From Halodesulfovibrio sp. MK-HDV (GTDB taxonomy: Bacteria; Desulfobacterota; Desulfovibrionia; Desulfovibrionales; Desulfovibrionaceae), in NCBI RefSeq assembly GCF_009914765.1, contig NZ_WYDS01000017.1:56255-120254 (forward strand): a stretch of DNA of 64,000 nucleotides, in the 5' to 3' direction. A model generated the notes under the pieces. That model did not search any database and had not been told where the DNA came from. It was given only the letters and a program-made list of their open reading frames with translations. Of the stretch, positions 56,039 through 64,000 are shown in pieces; the stretch's first letter is position 1, and every line of letters begins with the position of its first letter. The position numbers and the translations under genes are program-made.

Positions 56039-57398
56039 ATGAGCCATTTGCGTTTTATTGCCATTATTAGCCTGTTTGCGGCGTTTTTTAGCCTTTTCGC
56101 AAACAAACACTCTATCTGCTGAAGAAAAATCGCCCATAGCGACCTCTCAAAATGAGCAAAATTCTACTGTGAAAGTTTTGCATTATTCAATTGAGGGTGG
56201 AATTGGGCCAGCACAGGTAGAGTTAACTGAAAGCGTTTTACGTCAAGCTGAAGCGGTAGGTGCTCAGTTTGTCGTGCTTCAGTTGGATACTCCGGGTGGT
56301 CTTGTGTCTTCCATGCGGGACATTGTAAAAGAAATGCTGAACTCATCCATTCCAGTTTTGGTTTGGGTTGGGCCTCGTGGTTCCCGTGCTGCTAGTGCCG
56401 GTGTCTTTATCGTTGCCGCTTCTTCGTTTGCAGGGATGGCTCCACAGACAACTATGGGGGCTGCGTCACCTGTTGATGTGGGAGGTAAAAATATTGACTC
56501 GACCATGAGTAAAAAAGTTGTGAATGATCTGGTCAGTCTTATTCGTACCGTAGCTGCAAGACAAAACAGAAATTTAAATTGGTACGAAGATGCCGTGCGG
56601 AGCAGTACGACAATCACAAGCGAACGGGCAGCTACTGCCAGGGTTGTGGAAGTGGTTGCACCATCCATACAGGATTTTCTTATACAAGCTGGCAAGCATG
56701 GAATTGTATCACTTGATGGCACCGTGCATTTTTCTCCAGCCCAATTAGAGATAGTCGAATACGAACCAACATTTCGATACAATGTGCTCTCTTGGCTCAT
56801 TGATCCTCAGATTGCGTACCTGCTGCTTCTTGCAGGGGTTGCCTGTCTCTTTATCGAATTTACACACGCCGGAGCTATGATTCCGGGAATTATCGGCGCA
56901 TTTTGCTTACTTCTTGGATTGTACGCCATGTCTATTCTTCCAACAAATATAGCAGGGCTTCTTCTTATCCTCTTCAGTATTGTTCTCTTTGCTCTAGAAA
57001 TTACAGTTACGAGCTACGGGTTGCTATCTATGGGAGGGGTAGCAGCGCTCCTGATTGGGTCATTGATTCTGTTCCCGGAAGAAGGCGGCCATATGGCGTT
57101 GCCAATCTCACTTATCCTCGGAACAACAGGATCTCTTGCTGTAATTATGGGAGGAACTGCATATTTAGCAGCAAAGGCTTTGAGGAAAAAGCCCGCGAGC
57201 GGGGTTACAACCATGATTGGTGAAAAAGCCGAAGTAGTTTCGTGGAAAGGTACAAAAGGGAAAGTTTTTATATACGGAACTCTCTGGTCTGCACAAATAG
57301 AGAAAGAAAAATATCCTGATGGAATTGAATTGGAAAACGGCTCGCATGTGATCGTTAAGTCCATTGACGGATTAACAGTGACCATTGATATCGAATAA
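56039..57398 (+). CDS. NfeD-family ClpP-like membrane serine protease, start region frameshifted
   Basis: About 452 residues. ATG 56039 follows GGAGGTC and encodes a signal peptide (MSHLRFIAIISLFAAF), but its frame ends at 56120. The remaining protein is in another frame (usable from TTG 56058, which lacks a ribosome-binding site). Removing one T from the run 56084-56089 joins them to a standard signal peptide (SLFAAFLAFSQTNTLSAEEK). The protease domain has LDTPGGLVSSMRDIV and a nucleophile Ser in GSRAASAGVFIVAAS; about four TM helices (IAYLLLLAGVACLFIEFTHA) and a C-terminal OB-like NfeD domain follow. It precedes a slipin gene, the classic pair. Confidence 0.85.
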
Positions 57399-57430
57399 AT
57401 TTGAAAAATTAAACGAAAACAGGAGAAATT

Positions 57431-58192
57431 ATGTATACGATTTCAGCGGTAATTGGTGTTATTGTGGTCTTCTTAGTCCTGTCGATTCGAGTTTTGAACG
57501 AATACGAACGGGCAGTTGTTTTTCGTCTTGGTCGTGTTCTTCATTCCAAGGGGCCGGGGCTTATTATTCTCATCCCTGTGATTGATCGAATGATTCGTGT
57601 TTCTTTACGTGTATTAACTCTGGATGTTCCATCTCAGGACGTTATTACGCGTGATAACGTATCTGTTCAGGTAAGTGCGGTAGTATATTTTAAAGTTGTT
57701 GAACCGACAAAATCCATCATTGAAGTTGAAGATTTTCTCTTTGCTACATCACAGCTTGCCCAGACCACATTGCGTAGTGTTTGTGGTGGTGCTGAGCTTG
57801 ATGGGCTTTTGGCGCATCGCGAAAAGATGAATATGCAGATTCAGGATTTACTCGATAAACAGACCGCGCCTTGGGGAATTAAAGTTAACTCTGTTGAATT
57901 GAAACATATCGATTTGCCGCAGGAAATGCAGCGAGCTATGGCGAAACAGGCTGAGGCAGAGCGTGAGCGTAGAGCGAAAGTTATTAATGCTGAAGGTGAA
58001 TTCCAGGCAGCAACAAAGCTTTCCGAAGCCGCAGAAATTATTGCTCGCCATCCTCAGGCGTTGCAGTTGCGCTATCTGCAAACCATGCAGGAAATGTCTA
58101 GCAATGCTGGGGCAACTCTGATTCCAATACCACTAGACATCATTACCAAACTCATGCCACAAAAAGGCGTTGAATCTACTGACGATAAATAA
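57431..58192 (+). CDS. Slipin/stomatin family SPFH membrane protein
   Basis: 253 residues. One N-terminal helix ([20 protein letters not shown]) leads to the SPFH domain: [60 protein letters not shown], then a coiled C-terminus ([20 protein letters not shown]). It is the usual partner of NfeD proteins in membrane microdomain quality control. AGGAGAAATT precedes the ATG, 32 bp after nfeD. Known homologues include QmcA and PH1511. Confidence 0.93.
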   Translation: MYTISAVIGVIVVFLVLSIRVLNEYERAVVFRLGRVLHSKGPGLIILIPVIDRMIRVSLRVLTLDVPSQDVITRDNVSVQVSAVVYFKVVEPTKSIIEVEDFLFATSQLAQTTLRSVCGGAELDGLLAHREKMNMQIQDLLDKQTAPWGIKVNSVELKHIDLPQEMQRAMAKQAEAERERRAKVINAEGEFQAATKLSEAAEIIARHPQALQLRYLQTMQEMSSNAGATLIPIPLDIITKLMPQKGVESTDDK

Positions 58193-58263
58193 TTCCGAGC
58201 GCAAGGACTACCAAACCGGCAGCTCGGATTACATAAACATTACAGCACCGTTTGGAGCTTTGA

Positions 58264-59270
58264 ATGCACATTCTTGTAACTGGAGCTGCCGGTTTTATCG
58301 GCTCTGCATTATCCCAGCGTTTTCTTTCTGCAGGTCATACTGTTGTTGGTCTTGATAACTTGAACGATTATTACAGCGTTCAGTTAAAGAAAGATCGTAT
58401 CGCCCCTCTTATTGCTAATCCGAATTTCCGCCACGCAAATTTCGATCTTGCAGATCGTGTAGCAATGCGCGAGATGTTCGCTGCTGAACAGTTCACCCAT
58501 GTTGTTAACTTGGCGGGACAGGCTGGCGTTCGTTACTCAATCGAAAATCCAGATTCTTACGTTGATGCTAACCTTGTTGGCTTCGGGAACATCCTCGAAG
58601 GTTGTCGTCACAACGGCGTTAAGCATCTTGTGTATGCATCATCCAGCTCAGTATATGGTTTGAATACAAACATGCCTTTTGATACCCATAAGGCAGTTAA
58701 CCATCCGGTTAGCCTCTATGCTGCAAGTAAAAAAGCAAACGAGCTTATGGCGCACACCTACAGTCATCTTTACGGATTGCCAACAACCGGCCTTCGTTTC
58801 TTTACAGTATATGGACCATGGGGTCGTCCAGATATGGCGCTTTTCTTGTTCACTAAAGCTATCCTTGAAGGAAAGCCCATAAACGTGTTCAACCATGGAA
58901 AAATGAAACGTGACTTCACCTACATTGATGACATCGTAGAAGGCGTTGTTCGCGTAACAGACAGAACAGCTGCACCGAATCCTGAATGGGATAGCAATAA
59001 TCCTGACCCTGCATCCAGTTCTGCTCCGTATCGAGTGTACAACATTGGTAACAACAACAGCGTAGAGCTTGGTCGATTCATCGAAGTTCTTGAAGAAAAG
59101 CTTGGTAAAAAAGCTGTCAAAAACATGATGGAAATGCAGCCTGGCGACGTAGCAGCGACCTACGCAAACGTTGATGATCTTATGAACGATGTGGCTTTAA
59201 GCCGAATACACCAATTGAAAAAGGTGTCGGTGCTTTTGTGGATTGGTACCGCGAATACTACAAAGTTTAG
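58264..59270 (+). CDS. NAD-dependent epimerase (UDP-glucuronate 4-epimerase-like), C-terminus frameshifted
   Basis: About 335 residues when corrected. HILVTGAAGFIGSALSQRFL gives the Rossmann GxxGxxG motif; catalytic SSSVYG ... YAASKKAN carries the YxxxK pair. LRFFTVYGPWGRPDMALFLF and RDFTYIDDIVEGVVRV fit UDP-glucuronate/galacturonate epimerases. After the DVAATYANVDDLMNDV block, the frame breaks near 59191 (GTGGCTTTAAG): adding one G restores GFKPNTPIEKGVGAFVDWYR then EYYKV, the family C-terminus, with a stop at 59268. As given, translation continues with junk to 59364. It may be a sequencing error or real decay. Surface polysaccharide role likely. Confidence 0.88.
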
Positions 59271-59275
59271 TTCAA

Positions 59276-59291
59276 CGTTTCACGTGAAACA
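59276..59291. promoter_or_regulatory. parS-like site 2
   Basis: CGTTTCACGTGAAACA matches TGTTTCACGTGAAACA at 15 of 16 positions, just after the epimerase stop. Confidence 0.88.
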
Positions 59292-59294
59292 GAA

Positions 59295-59330
59295 AAGCAG
59301 CTCTCAATTGAGGGCTGCTTTTTTTTTGCA
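59295..59330 (+). terminator. Terminator after the epimerase gene
   Basis: AAAGCAGCTCTCAA pairs with TTGAGGGCTGCTTT (one G-T wobble), then TTTTTTG. Confidence 0.85.
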
Positions 59331-59352
59331 TAAACATTGTCACGATAAACTG

Positions 59353-59368
59353 TGTTTCACATGAAACA
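59353..59368. promoter_or_regulatory. parS-like site 3
   Basis: TGTTTCACATGAAACA matches the consensus at 15 of 16 positions (CACATG instead of CACGTG). Confidence 0.8.
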
Positions 59369-59557
59369 GGAAAAAAGTTTAAATAAATTTTCTAATTAGT
59401 TTACCGTCGTGAATCTAGTATAACGGGGGAAATGAGGTCTCTTTTACCTTTACCGTTACATTGACGAGTGTTGACATAGACACAATAATTTAACTAGCAA
59501 TGTAATGTTACTACGCAGCGTTGTATTTAAAGAGGGTGGGACAGGGTGTTTTTGTGA

Positions 59558-59573
59558 CGTTTCACGTGAAACA
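59558..59573. promoter_or_regulatory. parS-like site 4
   Basis: CGTTTCACGTGAAACA, 15 of 16 positions, 43 bp upstream of the parA start codon, so ParB binding could affect parA expression. Confidence 0.88.
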
Positions 59574-59616
59574 TATTGCAAAATTATCCTACTTCAACAG
59601 TACAAGAGAGGTTCAT

Positions 59617-60396
59617 GTGGCACGGATTATTGCTGTAGCTAACCAAAAAGGTGGAGTGGGTAAAACTACGACATCTGTAAACTTGGCAGCGTCTTTGGCT
59701 GTAATGGAAAAACGAGTTTTGCTCGTTGACTGTGATCCTCAAGCAAACGCAACAAGCGGGATCGGCCTCGATGCGGATAGTTTGCCCAGCAATTTGTACC
59801 AAACCTTCTTTACACCAGAAAAAGCGTTGCACGCTATTTATCCTACTCGAACCCCGTATCTTTCCGTACTTCCTGCATCAACGGATTTGGTAGCTGTTGA
59901 GCTGGAATTGGTTGATAAGATGGGGCGCGAATACTATCTGCAGGATGTACTCAACAACGTGGCTTCACGTTTTGATTACATCATCATTGATTGTCCACCA
60001 TCACTTGGGCTTATTACCTTGAACGCTCTTTGCGCTGCACAGGAAGTTCTTATTCCACTTCAGTGTGAATTTTATGCGTTGGAAGGTATCGTAAAATTAT
60101 TGCAAACATATGAGCAGGTCAAAAAGCGTTTGAATACAAACCTCTCGCTTCTTGGTGTTGTGCTTACTATGTTTGATACGCGAAATAAGCTTTCAGCTCA
60201 GGTTAAAAATGAAGTGGAACGTTGTTTCCCGGAGCACGTTTTCAAGACCATTATTCCTCGAAACGTGCGTCTTTCTGAAGCTCCAAGTTACGGAAAATCA
60301 ATCATTCATTATGATATCAAATCAAAAGGCGCAGTAGCATATCTTGCTCTTGCTAAAGAAGTAGCAATGCGAAATGCCCCTGCGCCTGTCAGATAG
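59617..60396 (+). CDS. parA: Chromosome partitioning ATPase ParA/Soj
   Basis: 259 residues from GTG 59617 (AGAGAGG 5 bp upstream); longer in-frame starts would translate through a parS site. The deviant Walker A KGGVGKTTTSVNLAASLA, LLVDCDPQANATSGIGL and YIIIDCPPSLGLITLNALCA are diagnostic. It works with ParB bound at parS to segregate the origin. Here it is separated from parB by a 0.5-kb gene on the opposite strand. Confidence 0.96.
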   Translation: MARIIAVANQKGGVGKTTTSVNLAASLAVMEKRVLLVDCDPQANATSGIGLDADSLPSNLYQTFFTPEKALHAIYPTRTPYLSVLPASTDLVAVELELVDKMGREYYLQDVLNNVASRFDYIIIDCPPSLGLITLNALCAAQEVLIPLQCEFYALEGIVKLLQTYEQVKKRLNTNLSLLGVVLTMFDTRNKLSAQVKNEVERCFPEHVFKTIIPRNVRLSEAPSYGKSIIHYDIKSKGAVAYLALAKEVAMRNAPAPVR

Positions 60397-60411
60397 GTTT
60401 AGTCGAAGTAG

Positions 60412-60852
60412 CTATTCAGGATAGATACATTCCGGTTCACAAGATTCACCGGATTGTGTTGAAGCCTCAAGACATATGTGATCTTTAAAATGCTTTTTAC
60501 GCACTGTACCACCACATTTTTCACAATGAAAAACGAGCAGGCCGCTTAATGAAGCATTTGTGAGATGGAATATTCTAGGTGTATCCTCTTCCCAATTTTC
60601 AGACTTGGCACCACATGCTCTGCATGTAACTTTTGGGTTGAAAGGGTACTTAAAATCCCAGTAGTCTTTAAAGATCTGCCAGTCTTCAAGAGGTTCTTGA
60701 TGAATCTCAGAAGCAGGTTTGTCCTGAGCCTGATCAAGAATCTCTGATATTTTTTTTCCAGCTTTTTTCCAAATTTCAGGGCTAAGCAATACACCGTGCA
60801 GGTTACCTTTACTGTCGTAAAGTTGCTTAACATGGGTTTCATATTCAGACAT
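60412..60852 (-). CDS. Small four-Cys zinc-ribbon-like protein between parA and parB
   Basis: 146 residues. The ATG at 60852 (MSEYETHVKQLYDSKGNLHG) has GGAGG upstream; an earlier in-frame start has none. A C-terminal Cys set CRAC ... CEKCGGTVRKKH looks like a zinc ribbon, preceded by an acidic helical region (VLLSPEIWKKAGKKISEILD). It lies on the opposite strand between parA and parB, 15 bp after parA's stop. I recall no characterised family; a conserved deltaproteobacterial protein is likely. Confidence 0.75.
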   Translation of the reverse strand: MSEYETHVKQLYDSKGNLHGVLLSPEIWKKAGKKISEILDQAQDKPASEIHQEPLEDWQIFKDYWDFKYPFNPKVTCRACGAKSENWEEDTPRIFHLTNASLSGLLVFHCEKCGGTVRKKHFKDHICLEASTQSGESCEPECIYPE

Positions 60853-60937
60853 TTCAGCCTCCAATAACGTGTCGATTTTTTGTGAGTGTGAATATCCAAG
60901 AGTCGTGTTCAAAAGACATATTGTCAAGGAGATATAT

Positions 60938-61831
60938 ATGGCGGGCGCACAGAGAGGGTTAGGTCGAGGATTAGATGCACTGTTTAAAAATACAGAAACA
61001 GTAGAGGATAATGAAAGCCCGAATATGCTTCCATTGCGTCTTCTTCAAGCTAATCCGAACCAGCCTAGAAAACAGTTTGATGATGCTGCGTTGGAAGATT
61101 TGGCAGCATCAATTCGAGAAAAGGGTGTGCTTCAGCCATTACTTGTTCGACCACTGATCGTGGGCGGACAAAGTATCTATGAAATTGTTGCAGGTGAACG
61201 CAGATTCAGAGCAAGCCAGCTTGCGGGCATTCGCGAGGTTCCAGTAGTCATCCGTGAACTTGATGATATGGAGACATTGGCGATCGCGCTGATTGAAAAT
61301 TTACAACGCGAAGATTTAACACCGCTCGAAGAAGCAAAAGGTCTACAAGAATTAAAAGATCAGTTCAGCCTTTCACAGGAAGAGTTGGCCAAACAGGTTG
61401 GTAAAAGCCGTTCTGCCATTGCAAACACATTGCGTCTTCTACAGCTTCCAGATATGGCACAGAGCGCGTTATCAACGGGAACTATTACAGCAGGGCACGC
61501 ACGAGCCATTCTCTCCGTTGATGATGTTGCTCAAATCGATTTTCTTGGTATTATTGTCTCTCAAATGCTTACCGTGCGCGAAGCAGAAGCTTTAGCAGCT
61601 TCATGGAAGCAGCATAAGAGCTTTAAAGCTCTTGAAGAGGTAAAAAAAGAAAATCCGAAGGCTGAAAAGCCTGCGGTATTAAAAGAATTTCAAACCCGCT
61701 TGAGCAGTCTTTTTTCCAGTAAAGTCATCATGAGCGGTACTGAGAAAAAGGGTAAAGTGACGTTGGCTTATAATACAGAAGAAGAGCTTCACGAATTACT
61801 TAACAAGCTGGGTATAGAACAAGCAGGATAG
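60938..61831 (+). CDS. parB: Chromosome partitioning protein ParB/Spo0J
   Basis: 297 residues from ATG 60938 with AAGGAGATA upstream. The N-terminus RGLGRGLDALF is typical; the CTPase/ParB domain has LRLLQANPNQPRKQFDDAAL and EIVAGERRFRASQLAGIREV, then the HTH (LSQEELAKQVGKSRSAIANT). It binds the parS sites clustered between 55.9 and 59.6 kb. The C-terminal dimerisation part is Lys/Glu-rich. Four parS copies close by show the system is self-contained. Confidence 0.96.
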   Translation: MAGAQRGLGRGLDALFKNTETVEDNESPNMLPLRLLQANPNQPRKQFDDAALEDLAASIREKGVLQPLLVRPLIVGGQSIYEIVAGERRFRASQLAGIREVPVVIRELDDMETLAIALIENLQREDLTPLEEAKGLQELKDQFSLSQEELAKQVGKSRSAIANTLRLLQLPDMAQSALSTGTITAGHARAILSVDDVAQIDFLGIIVSQMLTVREAEALAASWKQHKSFKALEEVKKENPKAEKPAVLKEFQTRLSSLFSSKVIMSGTEKKGKVTLAYNTEEELHELLNKLGIEQAG

Positions 61832-61911
61832 CGCTGAACCTGTGGGCGCAATGTACATGTGACTACGTAAGGCAAAAATGACAGCGTCATTATTCTGGGG
61901 AAACATTATAT

Positions 61912-62925
61912 ATGGTAAATAAAGATACACTTGCAGGGCGCGTCGAAAGCTTTGCCGGATCAAAGGTACTTATCATCGGCGACATTATGATAGATGAGTA
62001 TTTGATGGGTAGCGCAGATCGAATTTCGCCAGAAGCACCAGTTCCCGTTGTTCATGTCAGCAGTGACAGGCATGTCCTAGGCGGAGCAGGCAACGTCGCT
62101 AAAAACGTTCGCACACTGGGTGGTGCTCCAAAGATTATTACTGTTTCCGGTGCGGGAATGGGAGCTGATTTGTTGAACGCATTGTTGGATTCAGAAGAAA
62201 TCGAGCATGATATTCAACAGATAAGAACTCGTAAAACAACGCGTAAGACACGAATTATTGCGAGTAATCAGCAGATGATTCGTATCGACCGTGAAGATAC
62301 TGCAACTATTTGTGGTCAAAATCTCGATAAGCTTATGGATCGAGTTGAAAGCTGTATTGCTGAGTATGAAGTCGTCATTGTTTCGGATTACGGTAAGGGT
62401 ATAGTAAGTAGAGAGTTTATGGAGCGCTTGAGCTTTCTGTGCGACACACAGGAAAATCGACCGAAGATTTTTGTCGATCCAAAAACTCGAAACTTCAAGT
62501 TGTACCAGAATGTCTTTATTCTTACACCGAACTCAAAAGAGACTAGCGAAGGTGCAAACCTGCCAGTTGGAAGTCGTGAAGAAATTCTTGAAGCAGGACG
62601 CGAAATTTTCCGTCTTCTTGGATGTGACAAGCTTCTTACTACACTGGGGCCACTTGGTATGGCACTGTTTGATGATGACAATACAGTGTGGCATGTTCCA
62701 ACAATGGCGCAGGAAGTGTTCGATGTAACAGGTGCCGGTGATACGGTTATTGCCACAGCAGCCCTTGCAGTTGCAGCTGGTTGTACACTTGTTGATTCAT
62801 GCGTACTCGCAAACTATGCAGCGGGTGTTGTCGTTGGGCATGTCGGAGCTGCGTCTGTAACGCCTGAACAGTTAATAGAAACAATTCATACTTTGCCTTT
62901 ACCACCTGTTGAAAAATGGACTTAA
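61912..62925 (+). CDS. rfaE1: D-glycero-beta-D-manno-heptose-7-phosphate kinase
   Basis: 337 residues, the kinase half of HldE-type proteins (no adenylyltransferase domain). VLIIGDIMIDEYLMGSADRI and SPEAPVPVVHVSSDRHVLGG are the sugar-binding blocks of PfkB-family heptokinases; DVTGAGDTVIATAALAVAAG holds the catalytic Asp and anion hole. It phosphorylates the heptose at O-1 for LPS core, complementing kdsB at 23993. GGGGAAAC precedes the ATG. It lies 80 bp after parB. Confidence 0.93.
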   Translation: MVNKDTLAGRVESFAGSKVLIIGDIMIDEYLMGSADRISPEAPVPVVHVSSDRHVLGGAGNVAKNVRTLGGAPKIITVSGAGMGADLLNALLDSEEIEHDIQQIRTRKTTRKTRIIASNQQMIRIDREDTATICGQNLDKLMDRVESCIAEYEVVIVSDYGKGIVSREFMERLSFLCDTQENRPKIFVDPKTRNFKLYQNVFILTPNSKETSEGANLPVGSREEILEAGREIFRLLGCDKLLTTLGPLGMALFDDDNTVWHVPTMAQEVFDVTGAGDTVIATAALAVAAGCTLVDSCVLANYAAGVVVGHVGAASVTPEQLIETIHTLPLPPVEKWT

Positions 62926-63030
62926 ATTATAGTTAAGTGTACTACTATTCTGGAACGTTAGTTCAGGGATATGTTTTATACTTATGTCGCAAAGCGGCAT
63001 ACTATCAATTGATAGTCACAATAAGCATAA

Positions 63031-63063
63031 AAAAAGCCCGGAGTTGTTCTCCGGGCTTTTTTT
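63031..63063. terminator. Strong hairpin terminator upstream of the lipoprotein gene
   Basis: AAAAAGCCCGGAG (63031-63043) pairs with CTCCGGGCTTTTT (63049-63061). It lies only 10 bp before the ATG at 63073, so that gene's own transcript must begin within or after it, or read through. Confidence 0.9.
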
Positions 63064-63072
63064 GGTACGCAC

Positions 63073-63537
63073 ATGAAGCTGATAAGAATTCCATTAGTAC
63101 ACACTATACTGTTATGCGTCTGTGTGCTGCTCGTTACAGGGTGTGCATCAATGTCCAAGCTTAAGAATTATAGTGCTAATGAATTATATAGAGGATATCT
63201 GGCGAAGGATAAGGTTATTCTCGCTCTTGATGGAAAGATCATTCATGTGGAGGGTCGAATAACTCGAATTGACCAGAGTAAGCTTAATGACATGTTTATT
63301 GAGCTTAATTCCCGAGTTATTGTTATTCTGCGAAATGATGAGATTATTAAGATTTCAAAAATTGGATTAAAAAATGGCGATACTATAACAATAGTCGGTA
63401 ATTTTGACGGTGAAGGCGTATTGTCAAAATGGCTTACGAACGCCGATAATAGAGTCCTTGTTATCGAAAACGCACAAATCATCGATAAAGACTGCTGGTA
63501 TGATCTCGAAAACTTCGAAAACCCGCTGTTCTTTTAG
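63073..63537 (+). CDS. Hypothetical lipoprotein with OB-fold-like domain
   Basis: 154 residues. MKLIRIPLVHTILLCVCVLL and VTGC form a lipoprotein signal peptide (lipobox VTGC, Cys24). The mature part (IIHVEGRITRIDQSKLNDMF, DTITIVGNFDGEGV) resembles an OB-like beta-barrel. No clear ribosome-binding site, and a terminator lies 10 bp upstream. No homologue is recognised. Confidence 0.7.
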   Translation: MKLIRIPLVHTILLCVCVLLVTGCASMSKLKNYSANELYRGYLAKDKVILALDGKIIHVEGRITRIDQSKLNDMFIELNSRVIVILRNDEIIKISKIGLKNGDTITIVGNFDGEGVLSKWLTNADNRVLVIENAQIIDKDCWYDLENFENPLFF

Positions 63538-63585
63538 AATAAATTGAATTTTTATTACGATATAAAAAATCTGTCATTATAAATA

Positions 63586-63623
63586 AAATCATGCAGTTAT
63601 CTCTTAGTGCCATGATTTTTTAA
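63586..63623 (+). terminator. Terminator before the rRNA operon
   Basis: AAATCATG (63586-63593) pairs with CATGATTT (63611-63618) and is followed by TTTTAAG. Confidence 0.75.
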
Positions 63624-63653
63624 GAAAAGAACACAAAAAAAATCAAAAACATG

Positions 63654-63680
63654 TTGACGAAGAGGGCTGGTTTACATAGA
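63654..63680 (+). promoter_or_regulatory. rRNA operon promoter
   Basis: TTGACG (63654-63659), 15-bp spacer, CATAGA (63675-63680), the same spacing as the tRNA-Lys promoters. The leader to the 16S gene is about 285 bp. Confidence 0.6.
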
Positions 63681-63866
63681 ACCTCTCTCGCTGCAACGAA
63701 GCGGCCCGCACGGGTCGGAACGAAGCAGATTGTTCATTTTCAATTAACGACGCAAAATCGAAAGACAACTTCTTCGAATTTAAATTCAAAAAGAGGTTGA
63801 CTCCCGAAGTGAGATAAGGCAAAACGCTTTTCGCACCTCGGAAGACAACTGGTCTTTTGTCGTCGC

Positions 63867-63889
63867 TTTGAAACTCTTTGACAATTAAA
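63867..63889 (+). promoter_or_regulatory. boxA-like antitermination sequence in the rRNA leader
   Basis: ACTCTTTGACAATTAAATAG resembles the boxA motif (TGCTCTTTAACAATT) that recruits NusB/NusE to rRNA transcripts, about 80 bp before the 16S gene. Confidence 0.55.
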
Positions 63890-63966
63890 TAGCGAATCGG
63901 ATTGATTTAGAGATCAGCTAGCGTTGTTCGTTGCTTCGGTAACGGACAATTCAATACAGAATTATT

Positions 63967-64000
63967 AAACTGGAGAGTTTGATTCTGGCTCAGATTGAAC
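63967..64000 (+). rRNA. rrs: 16S ribosomal RNA, 5' end only
   Basis: AAACTGGAGAGTTTGATTCT and GGCTCAGATTGAAC are the conserved 16S 5' end (compare AGAGTTTGATC...GGCTCAG). The gene continues past the window edge. Confidence 0.97.

Overview
The window looks like a piece of the main chromosome of a Desulfovibrionaceae-type sulfate reducer (Desulfobacterota). Moderate GC, Desulfovibrio-like gene neighbourhoods (dnaA-dnaN-gyrB-gyrA; def-fmt-DUF116-rsmB), a ferredoxin-linked 2-oxoacid oxidoreductase, a short-loop cytochrome bd oxidase and many intergenic GCCTCCGGCGG-type repeats suggest a marine Halodesulfovibrio-like organism. The genus is an inference. I see no transposase, phage or CRISPR array; nearly everything is core genome with repeat-rich spacers.

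Region by region. 1-7.1 kb: 3' part of a PEP/pyruvate-binding protein, a sigma-54 promoter followed by a structured non-coding stretch and terminator, a YqaA-like membrane protein, two universal stress proteins and cydAB (oxygen and stress defence). 7.1-14.8 kb: YchJ-like SEC-C protein, PilZ protein, small conserved protein, serS, three identical tRNA-Lys(UUU) genes each with its own promoter and terminator, mtnA, and a membrane diguanylate cyclase. 14.8-15.9 kb: gene-poor, with a tandem duplication of about 240 bp. 15.9-23.8 kb: a membrane protein, a ZraSR-like two-component system divergent from a zraP-like periplasmic metal-binding protein with a textbook sigma-54 promoter and upstream palindrome, two DsrE-like proteins, a possible 46-residue Cys-rich protein and dinB. 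24-29.6 kb: kdsB-carA-TPR gene, TauE/SafE exporter with a DUF1634-like partner, and a small XRE regulator. 29.7-35.6 kb: inverted-repeat element, microsatellite, YhaN/YhaO-like SMC ATPase-nuclease pair, RluA-family pseudouridine synthase.

35.6-44.7 kb is the probable replication-origin locus: a cluster of six DnaA-box-like 9-mers upstream of a divergent dnaA, then dnaN, gyrB, gyrA and a TPR lipoprotein. 45-48.7 kb is def-fmt-DUF116-rsmB. 49-53 kb, on the minus strand, holds the four-subunit 2-oxoacid:ferredoxin oxidoreductase and queA. 53-63.5 kb carries a lipoprotein, coaBC, a Q/P-rich protein, nfeD-slipin, a nucleotide-sugar epimerase, parA and parB with four parS sites around them, a heptose kinase and a lipoprotein. 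The window ends with an rRNA promoter/leader and the first bases of a 16S gene.

Most noteworthy: the sigma-54 driven RNA candidate at about 1.9-2.16 kb; the non-canonical DnaA-box cluster with a divergent DnaA; the zraP regulatory region; the duplicated element at 15.2-15.7 kb; the Cys-rich mini-ORF; a 24-bp motif shared by usp2 and cydA; and single-base frame breaks in nfeD (near 56085) and the epimerase (near 59193), which could be real mutations or sequence errors.
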